Shown here piece after piece: positions 9,836 to 22,500 of a DNA stretch of 64,000 nucleotides. Both the position numbers and the translations under genes were made by a program. This DNA is from Spongilla lacustris (lineage: Eukaryota; Porifera; Demospongiae; Spongillida; Spongillidae), in the NCBI GenBank assembly GCA_949361645.1, contig OX442415.1:15856085-15920084 (forward strand). Direction: 5' to 3'. The notes beneath the pieces are model-generated. The model did not search any database, had not been told where the DNA came from, and saw nothing but the letters and a program-made list of their open reading frames with translations. How positions within the stretch are numbered: position 1 is the first letter of the stretch; every line of letters begins with the position of its first letter.

Positions 9836-12730
9836 TCTTTTGGTGAAAGTGGATGTAATCGATGCGGAGGCAAAAAGCCATTTCACTCAGTTGTTCCCTC
9901 AGTTGTTTCAAGGATTGGGGAAGTTACAGGGCCAGTATCACATCAAGCTAAAAGATAATGCACAGCCATTTGCCCTGACAGTGCCACGAAGGGTAGCTAT
10001 ACCTTTGTTACCAAAGGTGAAAGAGGAACTTGAGCGCATGCGCATGGAAGCAATGGGGGTGATTAGTAAGGTCGATGAGCCAACTGATTGGTGTGCGGGT
10101 TTAGTAGTAGTTCCTAAGAGCAATGGTCAGGTTCGTATTTGTGTAGATCTTACTAAATTGAATGAGAGTGTTTGTCGAGAAAGGCACTTGCTTCCTAGCG
10201 TTGAACAAATACTGGCACAGTTGGAGGGTGCCAAGGTGTTCTCTAAGCTGGATGCAAACTCAGGGTTTTGGCAAATAGAGCTTGCACCAGAGTCAGCAAA
10301 ACTGACAACATTCATTTCACCATTTGGCAGATTCTGTTTTAACCGTCTGCCATTTGGTATAACTTCAGCTCCAGAGCATTTTTAGAAGCGTATGTCATCT
10401 ATTTTGGCGGGGTTGGATGGAGTTGTGTGCCTAATCGATGATGTATTGGTGTTTGGACGGTCACAAAGTGAGCATGATAATCGTTTGCAGTACACCCTAG
10501 AAAGAATTCAGAATTCAGGGGTTACATTGAACTATGAAAAATGTGTGTTCTCACAGAACTCAGTCACGTTTCTTGGTCAAATAGTTGACCAGAATGGCAC
10601 TAAGCCAGATCCAGAGAAAGTGAATGCCATTGCTTGCATGGCAGAGCCGACCAATGTTAGTGAGATTCGACGTTTCCTGGGCATGGTCAACCAGCATAGA
10701 AAGTTCTCACCTAAACTTGCAGAACTGACAAAGCCACTGCGGGACCTACTGAGCAAGAAGAATCAATGGATGTGCGGGCAAAAACAAAAAGATGCTTTTG
10801 ACCAAGTGAAGAAGGAGCTTAGTAAGAGTCCAGTGTTAGCCTTGTACAGTCCATCATTAGACACAATGATTTCAGCTGATGCCTCCTCATATGGCCTAGG
10901 TGCTGTACTTTTACAGAAACATAGTGAAGAGTGGTAACCAGTTGCATTTGTTTCCAGAGCACTGACAGAGACAGAACAGCGGTATGCACAGATCGAAAAA
11001 GAGGCTCTTGCGGTCACCTGGGCATGTGAGCGCTTTGAGGACTACTTGCTGGGTATACCCTTTCTCATAGAGACTGACCATAAACCTTTAGTACCACTTC
11101 TTGGAAACAAAAGCTTGGACGACCTTCCACCAAGGATTCTGCGCTTTCGTCTGAGGCTCATGAGGTACACCTACGTGATTATGCATTCACCTGGTAGGAG
11201 TTTATTTACAGCCGATACACTCTCACGCGCACCAGTTTCTCAGCCCTTGACCATGGACAAGGAATTGCAGGATGTCACTGATGCATTTGTCAATATAGTG
11301 ATGCAGAACCTCCCAATTAGTGAGAAACGTTTAGAGGAAATACAACAGCACCAAACAAGAGATCCTATTTGCACACAGCTTAAAGCCTATTGCAAAGATG
11401 GATGGCCTGCAAAGAACACACTTAAAGGACCTGTTAAACATTATTGGTGTGTTTCTGGAGAGCTCACTATTCAAGGAAATCTTCTAATGCGAGGAAGTCG
11501 ACTTGTAATCCCAGCTACTCTGCAAGCAGGCATTCTACACAAGTTACATGAAGGGCACCTGGGAGTTACGAAATGCAGAGAGAGGGCTCGGCAGTCTGTG
11601 TGGTGGCCAGGTATGAGTAAACAGTTGGAAGAATTTGTACTGTCCTGTTCAGTGTGTTGTAAGGAACGAACTCAGAGGGCAGAGCCGCTCATTCCTACAC
11701 CATTTCCCGATCCCATGGCAGAGAGTTGGCACAGACCTTTTTTGAATGGAAGGGATCATCATATCTTCTGGTTGTTGACTACTACTCGAGATATATTGAA
11801 GTCGCCAAGCTTTCAGCAACTACAGCAGATAGTGTTATTTTACACATGAAGTCCATATTTGCCAGACATGGCATCCCGGAGACAGTGGTCTCAGACAATG
11901 GACCCCAGTTTTCAGCAGCTTCATTCTCATCATTTTCTAAGGAATATGGATTTTCACATGTAACAAGTAGTCCAAGGTTTCCTCAAGCTAATGGTGAAGC
12001 TGAGCGGGCAGTATCTACAGTGAAGAACTTGCTAAAGAAGTCAGTGGATCCTTATTTGGCATTGCTTGCGTATAGGACAAGCCCTTTGAAGAATGGATAT
12101 AGCCCTTCAGAACTCTTAATGTGTAGGAAGCTCCGTTCTACACTTCCTATCCATCTTTCCCTGCTTTCTCAGAAAGTTCCAAATGTGGAAGAGCTCAAGC
12201 AAAAGGAGGAGTATCACAGACAGCAGTTGAAAGTGAATTTTGATTCCCATCATGGATCACGCTTATTGAGTCCATTACATACAGGAGATACTGTGTGGGT
12301 TACGGACCATAGGTCGACTGGCGTGGTAGTGAAGGAGGTAGCGCCACGATCATATGAAATTGCCGTTCAAGGTGGAACAATGAGACGTAACAGACGACAC
12401 TTAGTTCGGTATCCTGGCAATGATGTACAGGACCTTACACCACAACCTGAGGGACCTTCTGACAATGGAGCATTACAGAGTGAGGTATCTCATGACACAC
12501 CCGAAAAACTGGATGTCACAATACAGCCAGAAGCTCCAGTTCATGAGGAACAGGAAAGTGAAGATACTTCGATGGAGAGAGATGTTGAACAGGAAGTCAG
12601 TGACACTCTGAGCGAAAGAAATGTTGAACAGGAAGTCAGTGACACTCTGAGCGAAAGAAATGTTGATCAAGAATCTGGAGTAGTACGCACTCGAAGTGGA
12701 CGAATATCAAGACCTCCCGATCGATATTAG
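9836..12730 (+). pseudogene. pol of the gypsy element: RT, RNase H, integrase; two stops and a frameshift
   Basis: RT: the finger/palm region shows CVDLTKLNESV, then FSKLDANSGFWQIEL and FCFNRLPFGITSAPEHF. A TAG at about 10383 sits where Gln is usual. The polymerase motif reads CLIDDVLVFG, with the IDD variant of YXDD. RNase H: SADASSYGLGAVLLQ, a TAA at 10935-10937, then IEKEALAVTWACERF and TDHKPL. Integrase: an HHCC-type start (HLGVTKCRERARQSVWWPGM and SCSVCCKER), then a frameshift near 11730. The core follows with VVDYYSRY, VSDNGPQFSA and QANGEAERA, giving the D, D and E. The tail holds two copies of EQEVSDTLSERNV. The stop is at 12728-12730. Confidence 0.9.
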
Positions 12731-12840
12731 AAAGGGAGGTGTAGTAGTAGCACTTGAACAGTTTTGTATACATCAGGTTATGTGTAATAATGTGGGCACG
12801 TGACGGGGGTTGTTTGATTATTATTTGGAGACATTACACA
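12731..12840 (+). repeat. Polypurine tract and short 3' LTR
   Basis: AAAGGGAGG (12731-12739) directly after the pol stop is the polypurine tract. The LTR would start with TGTAGTAGTAGCACTTG at 12740 and end ...GGAGACATTACACA at 12840, about 101 bp. That is far below usual LTR length, and only its last ~22 bases match upstream sequence. Either one LTR lost most of its body or the two LTRs come from different copies. Confidence 0.6.
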
Positions 12841-13460
12841 CCGACCGGGTTCAAACCCGCCATAACTTTAGGTAGGAGTAATCAAATCGCTTCAAATTCG
12901 GTTTGTAGGTACAAAGGTCCTATACCTATCGATTTGTCCTGTTCGTTAATTTTATGTCATCCCTTACGGAGATATAACTTTGCAAAGTAGGCGCATGTTT
13001 CCCGCGCCTTTATATGAAGACGAAACTGTTCCCATTCTCCGGAGTACATGAATATTCAACTACATTCCGTGGGCAGGGGCGTACCCACCCACATAAAATT
13101 AAGTATGCGGCAATTGGTTAGTCCCCAGACTTTGTTATACGGCGGTGCACGTATAATTTGTTCCTCGCTTCAATTCTTGTCGTTGAATTCCACGGACGAT
13201 TTCTAACGGCCCAGTGCGAAGACGACGATATCAAGATCAATGCTACGAGAATGGGCGGTGGAGAATGGGAGCTGTAGAAGTTGGCTTTCGTAAGCTAACC
13301 ATCCCTCGAGGATAGGGCGGCTCCCGGTTTAATTTGGTGTGTCACTGAACATCAATCACACGCCCAGACAGCTATGGAATAGACCCTACACCTATTGAAG
13401 ATAGCTGTAAAGCGAACATCATTCACAGCATACACCACCTACGGCACACAGCTACAAAGC
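12841..13460. other. Intergenic, no gene seen
   Basis: No convincing coding sequence. GGGTTCAAACCC at about 12848 looks like a tRNA T-arm, but no acceptor stem or anticodon arm surrounds it. Confidence 0.5.
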
Positions 13461-13900
13461 TATGGGGTTAACCAGGCCTATGTCGTGTACATTGTACCCA
13501 ATAGCAAACACCTACGAAGGGGACCCTACGGCAGATAGCCATAGCTATCAGAACAATGTATGGAGTGAACTCTACGACAGACAGCTACGAAGCAGCCCAC
13601 AGAAAACACCTATAAATTGGACCCTATGGCAGATAGTCATAGCTATCAGAGCAGTGTATGGAGTTGGAGTGAACCTTATGGCACACAGCTACGAAGCAGC
13701 CCACAGCAAAAATCCATGGGGTTATCCTTATGTCGAGTACCCCATTGCAAACACCTATGAAGTGGACCCAGCCATACTGATAGTTATCAGAGCAGTGTAT
13801 GGAGTTAGAGTGAAACTTCCGGCACACAGCTATGAAGCAGCCCACAGCAAAAAGCTATGGGGTTATCCTTATGTCCAGTACCCCATAGCAGTGCTGGTCA
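13461..13900. repeat. Tandem repeat of about 140 bp, three units
   Basis: Landmarks such as TATGGGGTTA (13461, 13715, 13855) and AGCAGCCCAC (13591, 13695, 13836) recur at spacings of 140-141 bp, with one shortened spacing of 104. Units carry ACACAGCTACGAAGCAGCCC and TAGCTATCAGAGCAGTGTAT. A 169-codon open frame on the plus strand runs through the array because unit changes keep phase. It lacks any recognisable domain and I do not call it a gene. Confidence 0.8.
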
Positions 13901-14164
13901 TATCCAGAAATGGCCCATACATACGCGGTCATCCTGTTTTTTATTCCACATTGAATTTCAAAGATGTTTAATATACTCTAAAAATCGATTTGATTATAAA
14001 TGGATGAAATTTTCATTAAGCACCCTTTTACTAAAATCAAGACTTTCTAATTTATTCATATATGTATTTAAAAGATGACGCAAGATCATCTATAATACCT
14101 TTATGACGTTTATGACAAATCTTTGCTCACGTGCACATGTAACATTGATTTAACGGTTTAACCG

Positions 14165-14232
14165 CTGAAGACGGATTTATCCGTCATGAATAATTAGACA
14201 CGTAACCGCCAATGACGGATTTATCCGTCATG
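14165..14232. repeat. Two copies of palindrome GACGGATTTATCCGTC
   Basis: GACGGATTTATCCGTCATG occurs at about 14169 and again at about 14214. Each is a near-perfect hairpin. TTAA followed by CC lies to the left and AGGGCTAAAA to the right, so this could be a decayed end of a DNA transposon. No family assigned. Confidence 0.45.
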
Positions 14233-15083
14233 GCAACATAGGGCTAAAAGAGCGTACGACAACTTCGCACAGAATTGTTTTTATTTAGCCAAACCTTGCA
14301 TATAACTAGTAGACAGGTATGCGAACAGGTATCAACAAAGTTTCAGTATAGCTCCGTTGACAAAAATACGTTTCTATAACGCCCAAAAGTTATTAAATTT
14401 GGGTGTGTCCGAGCATCATGTGAGGACAGCTGGTACTGTCGTATCGAGTGGTATATTGGTGTATTGAAACGTTACAAAGGTGACTCAGGGTCAAGACAAC
14501 ATGTTGTGAGTTATTAGTGTTTGGCTTTACTAAAGAAAGTAAACGGCTAAAGTTCAAAGTACGCTCCATCATAAATAGTGTTGGGACAATTCAATGCACG
14601 GCGCTCGTACGTACGCTTGCACTGTTCAGCTTGTTTTCACGCACAAATCGTATATAAAATACATGCCTTCATTCTTAAATACTTGCCTAACAGTCCAGCG
14701 ACGATAGTAGGTAGATTTCAAGTTCATAGCGTCTATGACAACGGGAGCGTCTCTCTAGGTAACCGACTCGTTCACTCACGGTAGGTTACGGATACCTTAC
14801 CAGTGTGCTACAAACAATCAGCTCATACCAGCGTGTAGAGAAATCACTACTCTAACTGAATTTCCAAAGTTGCACCTAGAAGACTCGTTCGGTTCAAAAG
14901 TTATTTGGTGCTAATGACGCCGTATCTAAAAATAGCAAATATCAATAATTAAATTCAGCGGTTACGTAGCTGAATTTGATTATTAATTTAGCTGGTGAAC
15001 CGTTAATTTAATAGTAAAATTAATTAATACATAATACAGCGTGCCAAGGGGGTGTGGCAGTACTAAAACTACTTCGGTACGCC
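14233..15083. other. Intergenic, no gene seen
   Basis: AT-rich stretch. Short open frames without domains or splice-supported structure. Confidence 0.5.
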
Positions 15084-15087
15084 CACG

Positions 15088-17143
<2,056 letters not shown>

Positions 17144-17264
17144 CACGCCTGCATGGATTGAGAAGTCAGTTTTATGCAGATAATGCAACGCATGCTGATT
17201 GGGACTTCTGCGTGCTAGAGTATGGTACGGTGGCCCGGTAGGTCGCGCACTAAGACAGTTGCGC

Positions 17265-17342
17265 CACGCACTACTTGAAGTTTGCACCGCGCACCAGTTG
17301 AGGTTTGCACCGTGCACAGCGCACTAGTTGAGATTTGCACCA
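17265..17342. repeat. Short tandem repeat GCGCACTAGTTGAGGTTTGCACC
   Basis: Three imperfect copies of a 22-31 bp unit (GCACTACTTGAAGTTTGCACC, GCACCAGTTGAGGTTTGCACC, GCACTAGTTGAGATTTGCACC) lie at the 3' end of the Penelope-like fragment. They interrupt its reading frame. Confidence 0.75.
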
Positions 17343-17556
17343 AGGGTGGATAAGGGTTGTGCTTTGGGGTGAGGGTTTGTAGATAGTTAAGTCAAGGAAG
17401 TCAACAGATGTGGAGGAAATGTTAGAGGAGAAATGTATGTTGGGGTGAAATGCATTGAATTCAGCTATAAAAGTGTCTATATATATATGTGTAGAAAAGT
17501 GGTTTAAGATTTTGTGTAAGAAAGAAGGAGGTTTCAAGATCGTGCATAAAAAGGCA
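17343..17556 (-). pseudogene. Penelope-like reverse transcriptase fragment, 5'-truncated
   Basis: On the minus strand the frame reads FIAEFNAFHPNIHFSS followed by STSVDFLDLTIYK (17376-17471). This fits the HPxIxF...FLDxT signature late in the RT of Penelope-like elements. The frame opens directly after a stop that lies in the telomere-like tract at 17560-17582, and coding similarity ends near 17343 where short tandem repeats begin. No GIY-YIG endonuclease is seen. Related RT motifs also occur in other retroelements, so the family assignment is moderate. Confidence 0.6.
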
Positions 17557-17559
17557 GGC

Positions 17560-17582
17560 TAAGGGTTAGGGTTAGGGTTATA
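17560..17582 (+). repeat. Short telomere-like tract (TTAGGG)3
   Basis: AAGGGTTAGGGTTAGGGTTA contains about three and a half TTAGGG units. In the coding direction of the adjacent Penelope-like fragment it reads CCCTAA at the truncated 5' end. It is too short to be a telomere. Confidence 0.8.
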
Positions 17583-17592
17583 CAGTATACTA

Positions 17593-17711
17593 TAGTTGGG
17601 CGTAGCCTGACCTTCGCGTTTTGGCGGAAGGTCGTGCATCTAATCAAGCCTATACCAGGTACACATACCCGACCTTCCGCCAAAAAGCGAAGGTCAGGCT
17701 ACGCCCAACTA
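17593..17711. mobile_element. 119-bp hairpin MITE, TAGTTGGGCGTAGCCTGACC ends
   Basis: Both ends read TAGTTGGGCGTAGCCTGACC in opposite directions, followed by subterminal CTTCGC...GCGGAAGG arms that can themselves fold. Flanks share AGTATA, but a full-length TSD is not clear. The TAGT start resembles the TAGTCTCG hairpins at 17984 and 49426. Confidence 0.7.
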
Positions 17712-17983
17712 GTATATTGGAGGCAAAGAAAGACCTCTGGATCGTTTCGGTGCAGCACATGGCCAGAAATTGCATGCCTTCATTACTAATTCCTGACGCG
17801 TTATGACGTTTTTCCCGTTTCATTACCGTGCACGCGTCCATTGAAATGTATGGAGGATGACACTCTTTTGATCACTGTCACTCAGGAAAAGATGCCCATG
17901 ACAAGGAAAAAGAATTTTATGATGAAGAGGATCATAAGCAGTGATGCCGCGGCCAGCTTTTAACAATCCGGTCACGTTCACGG

Positions 17984-18106
17984 TAGTCTCGTACCCAGAC
18001 CCAGATTTTCACAGTTGCACGGATGGATTACATCACCGCTATTTCACATAGCGGTGATGTAATCCATCCGTGCAACTGTGAAAATCTGGGTCAGGGTACG
18101 AGACTA
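17984..18106. mobile_element. 123-bp hairpin MITE, TAGTCTCGTACCCAGACC ends, 9-bp TSD
   Basis: A near-perfect palindrome over its whole length: TAGTCTCGTACCCAGACCC ... GGGTACGAGACTA, with GATTACATCACCGCTA near the centre. It is flanked by CGTTCACGG on both sides (17975-17983, 18107-18115). It is inserted in the hAT element. A second family member is at 49426-49515. Confidence 0.93.
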
Positions 18107-18465
18107 CGTTCACGGCTGGCCGTTTGGATATAGACGGTCACGTTCACGGTCAAAGATGGACCGTGTGATTTCAATACGGTCACGTACACGGCTGGCCGTC
18201 AGCCGTCAAAATTTTACTAATACGGTCACGGACGCGGTCATTATTTATGCTATAGAAGTTTGGCATGCACGTATCAATAGAAATGGTTCATGAACGGCAT
18301 AGCAGAACAAGTGTGAAAGAGCAGATTCAATTAACTAAAGGCTTTATTGCCGCTGAGAAAGAGAACAGATTCAATCCTGGCTCGATTCATCCTCCATCTT
18401 CACAATATAACTGGGAGAAAACTCGCTCGCACGTGGAATCCACGCGATAACGCATAATCATGGCA

Positions 18466-18529
18466 AGTCGAGTCCCCAGACCCACTTTCGGCAGCAGCGG
18501 ATGGATACTCAGGCTGGGGACGAGACTAT
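18466..18529. mobile_element. Degenerate member of the TAGTCTCG hairpin family
   Basis: AGTCGAGTCCCCAGACCC at the left and GGCTGGGGACGAGACTA at the right are related to the 17984 termini. The flanks contain ATCATGGCA and GTCATGGCG, a possible 9-bp TSD with two changes. Confidence 0.55.
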
Positions 18530-19778
18530 GTCATGGCGAGGGGGACAACTTAAATAATAAAATGGTTCCATAGCCATGCACGCGTTGGTGACAGTCGGGT
18601 TTGCTGCAGACTTCACCGCGCTATCAGGTGGCTTATCCTCAAAGGTTCTTGGAAGGACGACATTTGCCACGCAGGGAAAAAATCTACTGCACGTGACGCT
18701 AGTGACGTAACAGGCTTAATGGACCGTCAAAAGTTCTGACGGCCACGGACGGCCAGCAAATAAATTTGACGGCCAATTATTTTTCACGGTTTAATCACGT
18801 GATCGGTAAGCTTCCCGGTCACGGTCACGGTCGGCCGTCAAAAACCGTCAAATGAATACGGTCACGGACGGTCCGCGGTGCTGGCCGCGGCATCACTGAT
18901 CATAAGGTATACCTCTGTCGTTAAACAAAAAAAATTAGCCCTCTTCCTGACGCTTCCTCATCAGAATTTCAGTGTTTCCATAGACATGTATGGATTTTGA
19001 TTTTAAAAATGAGGGTTTTTCAAGACATTTATGCTTCCTGACGAAAATCCAAGCTAGATATCAAAAAGGAAAGACTAACTGCTGTTATTAAAACCATTAG
19101 GGCTGGAGTGTGACATATTCTAACGTTCATGACCCTTTTACCCTCGCTTCCCTGATCACTTTTATCATTAAGGTTCATATGTCTTTGTAAATACCAATAT
19201 TCAATAATAAATCGACAAACGCCGCGTGCGTGCCCTGCCGCGATGAAGGTTTTCAAACAAGAAGACACAAATCACCGACCACGGTATGAATCCTAGCAAC
19301 GAACGTTCGATACTTGATAGCTTGTTACACATGTGCGTCTGATTTCGACTGTTGTGCGTGTGCATGGGTGGCAATATAGATGCGATTGTACTTTTTTCTG
19401 GGGTAGTAGGCCTACTCGGCTGCTCCAACATTCTTTTTAAGCCCTAGCTGTAGGGCGCGATCATGTTTGGAGTGTTTTAGCTACCTATATGTACATGTAC
19501 ATGGATTCTACAACGGCTTGTTTTGGTTGCGTTGGTTTTAAACGATTCGATTCCGGCTTACTCACCTATATTGCCAATTCTACCACAAGGAGTTCGTGGA
19601 TGTAATCCATATAGCAAAGCCACATTTTTGCACCTGCTCTACCTTCATTAATATTTGTAAGGATGGGCATGTCCTTACGTGCAAACCTGACGCCATATTT
19701 TTCTTCTATTTTTTTGTTGCAACTAATAGTACTTACGTATCTGTATCTGTGCGTGTCTATATATTTTTTCATCTCTGC

Positions 19779-20746
19779 CGAGGGGGGGGGGGCAAAAAAC
19801 AAAGTGAAAGACACCATCCCCCAACTTTGAAGAGCTCATTGAGAGCATCACGAATATGCTATTTTTTTTTTCAGGGGGGTCTAGGAAGAAAAGTTATGAG
19901 GTATCAAAGTTAGGGGGGGGGGGGGGGGGGTCTTGGCCAAAAAAATTTAAAAAAAAAAAATTCATCACTTTTCTTAATTTTTTTTTTGGCACTTTAGCTC
20001 GCACTACAGCAACATAATGATGGAATCATATTGTTTGTAGTGTTCATGGGTGTCCAATTCGTGCAAAGATATGGCTTAACTGCCTATCTAGTGCGATTGT
20101 AAGCTATTTCATTGTGGAAAGCATATTATCACGTGACTGAGACACAATTCGTGGGCGTGGCCTTCATACCAATTCACTACCCAATAGTGCAACAATTGAA
20201 GCGTCGCAAAGCAATGTAAAGATAAAAACTATACTAACGCTACTAAGTAAGCCACGGATACACCTGGTACTAACTACTAAGTAACATGCATGCCGCCTGC
20301 TATTGTTTAAACGAGTACTTTACGAAATCATGAACGATAATGCGTGCCGTTCTTCAAAATCTTGTTGGAGTACCGCAAACCTTAATTGATATTCAGGGAT
20401 GTAATATTCGATAGGCCTACAACCTGTGCATTACGTCATGGCACGAGAGACTGAGTATCGCGAAATTCTATGGTACAAGTGAAACAGCGTCTCCAGCTGC
20501 AAGCGACGAAGTGACAACACCTACAACAGCAATCTGCAACGAAGCCTGCTTTCAATTTGTAATATTATCTTAATTGTAGGTGTGGTCAATTGTCAATTAC
20601 GTATTTATTTTAAGGGGCGTGGTCGAAAAATGGGCGTGTTTGAAGGCGGAGGTGGGGGGGGGGGGGGGGGGGGGGGTTGACCTGGCCCTTGGTTTTAAGA
20701 ATTTTTGGGATGGTGTCTATAACTTTTTTTTTTGCCCCCCCCCTCG
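19779..20746. mobile_element. 968-bp element with CGAGGGGGGGGGCAAAAAA termini, 8-bp TSD
   Basis: Inverse termini (CGAGGGGGGG then GCAAAAAAC, and later AGACACCATCCC in both) are flanked by ATCTCTGC (19771-19778, 20747-20754). The left arm has the empty site GCAGAGAT at 3441-3448. Long G runs lie at both ends and at about 20654-20676. No coding frame. The 8-bp TSD is compatible with hAT, but the terminus is atypical, so the family stays open. Confidence 0.85.
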
Positions 20747-20979
20747 ATCTCTGCAGAATGAAAACTACCAATACAGCAAAAAAAAAAACCGTTCCACAGA
20801 GACGAACCTTATAAGGATATATCACGTGAGGAATACATGCGGTAACAACCTACTTTTTTACTATATCCACATGGGGAAGGTGGAAAGGGTGACAGCCTTG
20901 TGAAGGTGGAGGGAGGTAGGTGGAGGGAGGTAGTTTTGTGAAGGTGGAGGGAGGTAGTTTTGTGAAGGTGGAGGGAGGG

Positions 20980-21126
20980 GGGAGCGCTGTGTTATTTCTA
21001 CACTGAATTACTAGTATTATCGCCTAAAACACCCATGCAAGTATGCTATGAATTTTTAATTTGAGGGGGGGGGGGGGGGGGGGGGCTATAGCCCCCCCTA
21101 GCCCCCCCCCCTGGATCCGCTACTGG
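20980..21126. mobile_element. Short insertion with a CAGTAGCGGATCCAGG end, inside a minisatellite
   Basis: The insertion splits the GAAGGTGGAGGGAGGTAG array. Its right end in reverse reads CAGTAGCGGATCCAGG followed by G runs, a terminus style common for non-autonomous hAT elements. The left end (GGGGAGCGCTGTG) does not match, so the piece is probably truncated. Confidence 0.5.
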
Positions 21127-22199
21127 TAGTTTTGTGAAGGTGGAGGGAGGTAGCCTTGTGAAGGTGGAGGGAGGTAGTTTTGTGAAGGTGGAGGGAGGTA
21201 GCCTTGTGAGATAGCCTTGTGGAGGTAGAGGAGAGAGTGCCTTGTGAAGGTGGATGGGAGATATCCTTGTGGAACAGTTGGGAAAAGATAATACATGTAG
21301 GCCCTTCTCCCTAGAGATGAGGAATTTGAAAGCACATCCCAGAGACAGCCACTGGGATATGAATCAAATTAAGTTTAAAGGTTTCTGATGTAGGGTACAG
21401 TTAGAAGGAGATAGATCTACGTGTTACATGCATGTAGATGTAGGACCAAAGAATAATTGTTTAAAGTGGCTACAATTGTCACATCCTGTGGTGTCCACCT
21501 TTATTAGTTTGGTTAGAAAAACTCCTTGGTTTGGTTGTACACATAGCACAGACACCAGTTGTCTGCCAGGAGAGGAGGCTTACCTACATGACCACCTGGT
21601 ATGGACCAGGGACTGGACACAAAGTTTTGCATCTCATGGACTGCGCCAGCCACCCTTCCAACATGCACCTGGTGAAAAACTTCAGCAACAACTCAAATGG
21701 AAGGCTTTATGTGGTCTAGCTATATGTACATGGCTCTGCAGATGTATGTAATAGGTAATGTAACAGTTGTGGTGTGGCATTTATATTTATTTGGTTATGT
21801 ATTGGTTGTGTATGTGTGTGATAAATGTGGAAAGTTCAGAAGGTATTACATGTACTAACAGAGAATGTAGCTGACCCAAAATCTTTGTGGTCACCTATTT
21901 AATTAGGGTGGTGGCATGTGGTCATTAGTTATGGCTGTTATGTAAACGTTTCACATGCATGGCCCTCAGGACTAGTACATACTTGTAGTTTCTATCCAGC
22001 ATCTTTGCCATTGTGTATGAGTCATGATCACTAGGCTTCATGCCATCGGCCATCGATCTGTTCATTGATGACAGATCAGAGCTGCATCATGGCATCCTTT
22101 TTTGTGCCATTGCTTTAGTATTTGTAGGAGTAAAGTAGATACATAGACAGGTGCATGTATGTGATCTTTTCTTCAACTGCATGCCCATGCAAGTCCTGT

Positions 22200-22459
22200 G
22201 TCAAGTGTGTATGTGTGAGTGTGTATGTGTGTGTGTGAGTGTGTATGTGTGTGTATGTGTGTATGTGTGTGTGTGTATTTGCATGTACATGTGTGCGTAT
22301 GTGTGTGTATTTGCATGTACATGTGTGTGTGTGTGTGTGTGTATTTGCATGTACATGTGTGTGTATGTATGTGTGTGTGTATTTGCATGCACATGTGTGT
22401 GTGTGTGTGTGTGTATTTGCATGCACATGTGTGTGTGTGTGTGTGTGTGTATTTGCATG

Positions 22460-22490
<31 letters not shown>

Positions 22491-22500
22491 ATTTGCGTGC
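22200..22500. repeat. GT microsatellite with GTACATGCAAAT blocks (mirror of 1886-2182)
   Basis: Same compound structure as at 1886-2182 in reverse, with different repeat counts. Confidence 0.95.

Larger units (their letters stand above)
7492..12840 (+). mobile_element. Ty3/gypsy LTR retrotransposon, decayed and interrupted
   Basis: Order of parts: primer binding site, gag with a zinc knuckle, aspartic protease, reverse transcriptase, RNase H, integrase, polypurine tract, short 3' LTR. This order (RT before integrase) defines Ty3/gypsy. Gag has an in-frame TGA, pol has a TAG and a TAA, and the integrase carries a frameshift. A 1158-bp hAT-like element sits between protease and RT. The element cannot be active. 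Its internal coding length without the insertion is about 4 kb, normal for the group. The 3' LTR is only 101 bp and the 5' LTR is nearly absent. Confidence 0.92.
17939..18898. mobile_element. hAT non-autonomous element, 960 bp, 8-bp TSD, empty site known
   Basis: Termini CAGTGATGCCGCGGCC and its inverse GGCCGCGGCATCACTG are flanked by ATCATAAG (17931-17938 and 18899-18906). The left arm holds the uninterrupted site CTTATGAT at 4269-4276. CAGTG ends with 8-bp TSDs define hAT. Subterminal regions carry many ACGGTCACG and GGCCGTCA motifs, possible transposase binding sites. No transposase frame. It hosts two smaller hairpin elements. Confidence 0.92.

Noticed and set aside
12845..12865. GGGTTCAAACCC as part of a tRNA gene
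   Set aside because: No acceptor stem, D arm or anticodon arm can be drawn around it.
13462..13971. 169-codon open frame as a gene
   Set aside because: It lies on a 140-bp tandem repeat, has no domain, and the unit lengths (104, 141) do not suggest coding constraint.
17560..17582. Telomere end or chromosome fusion point
   Set aside because: Only about three TTAGGG units and no head-to-head array. Discussed only as a possible relic.
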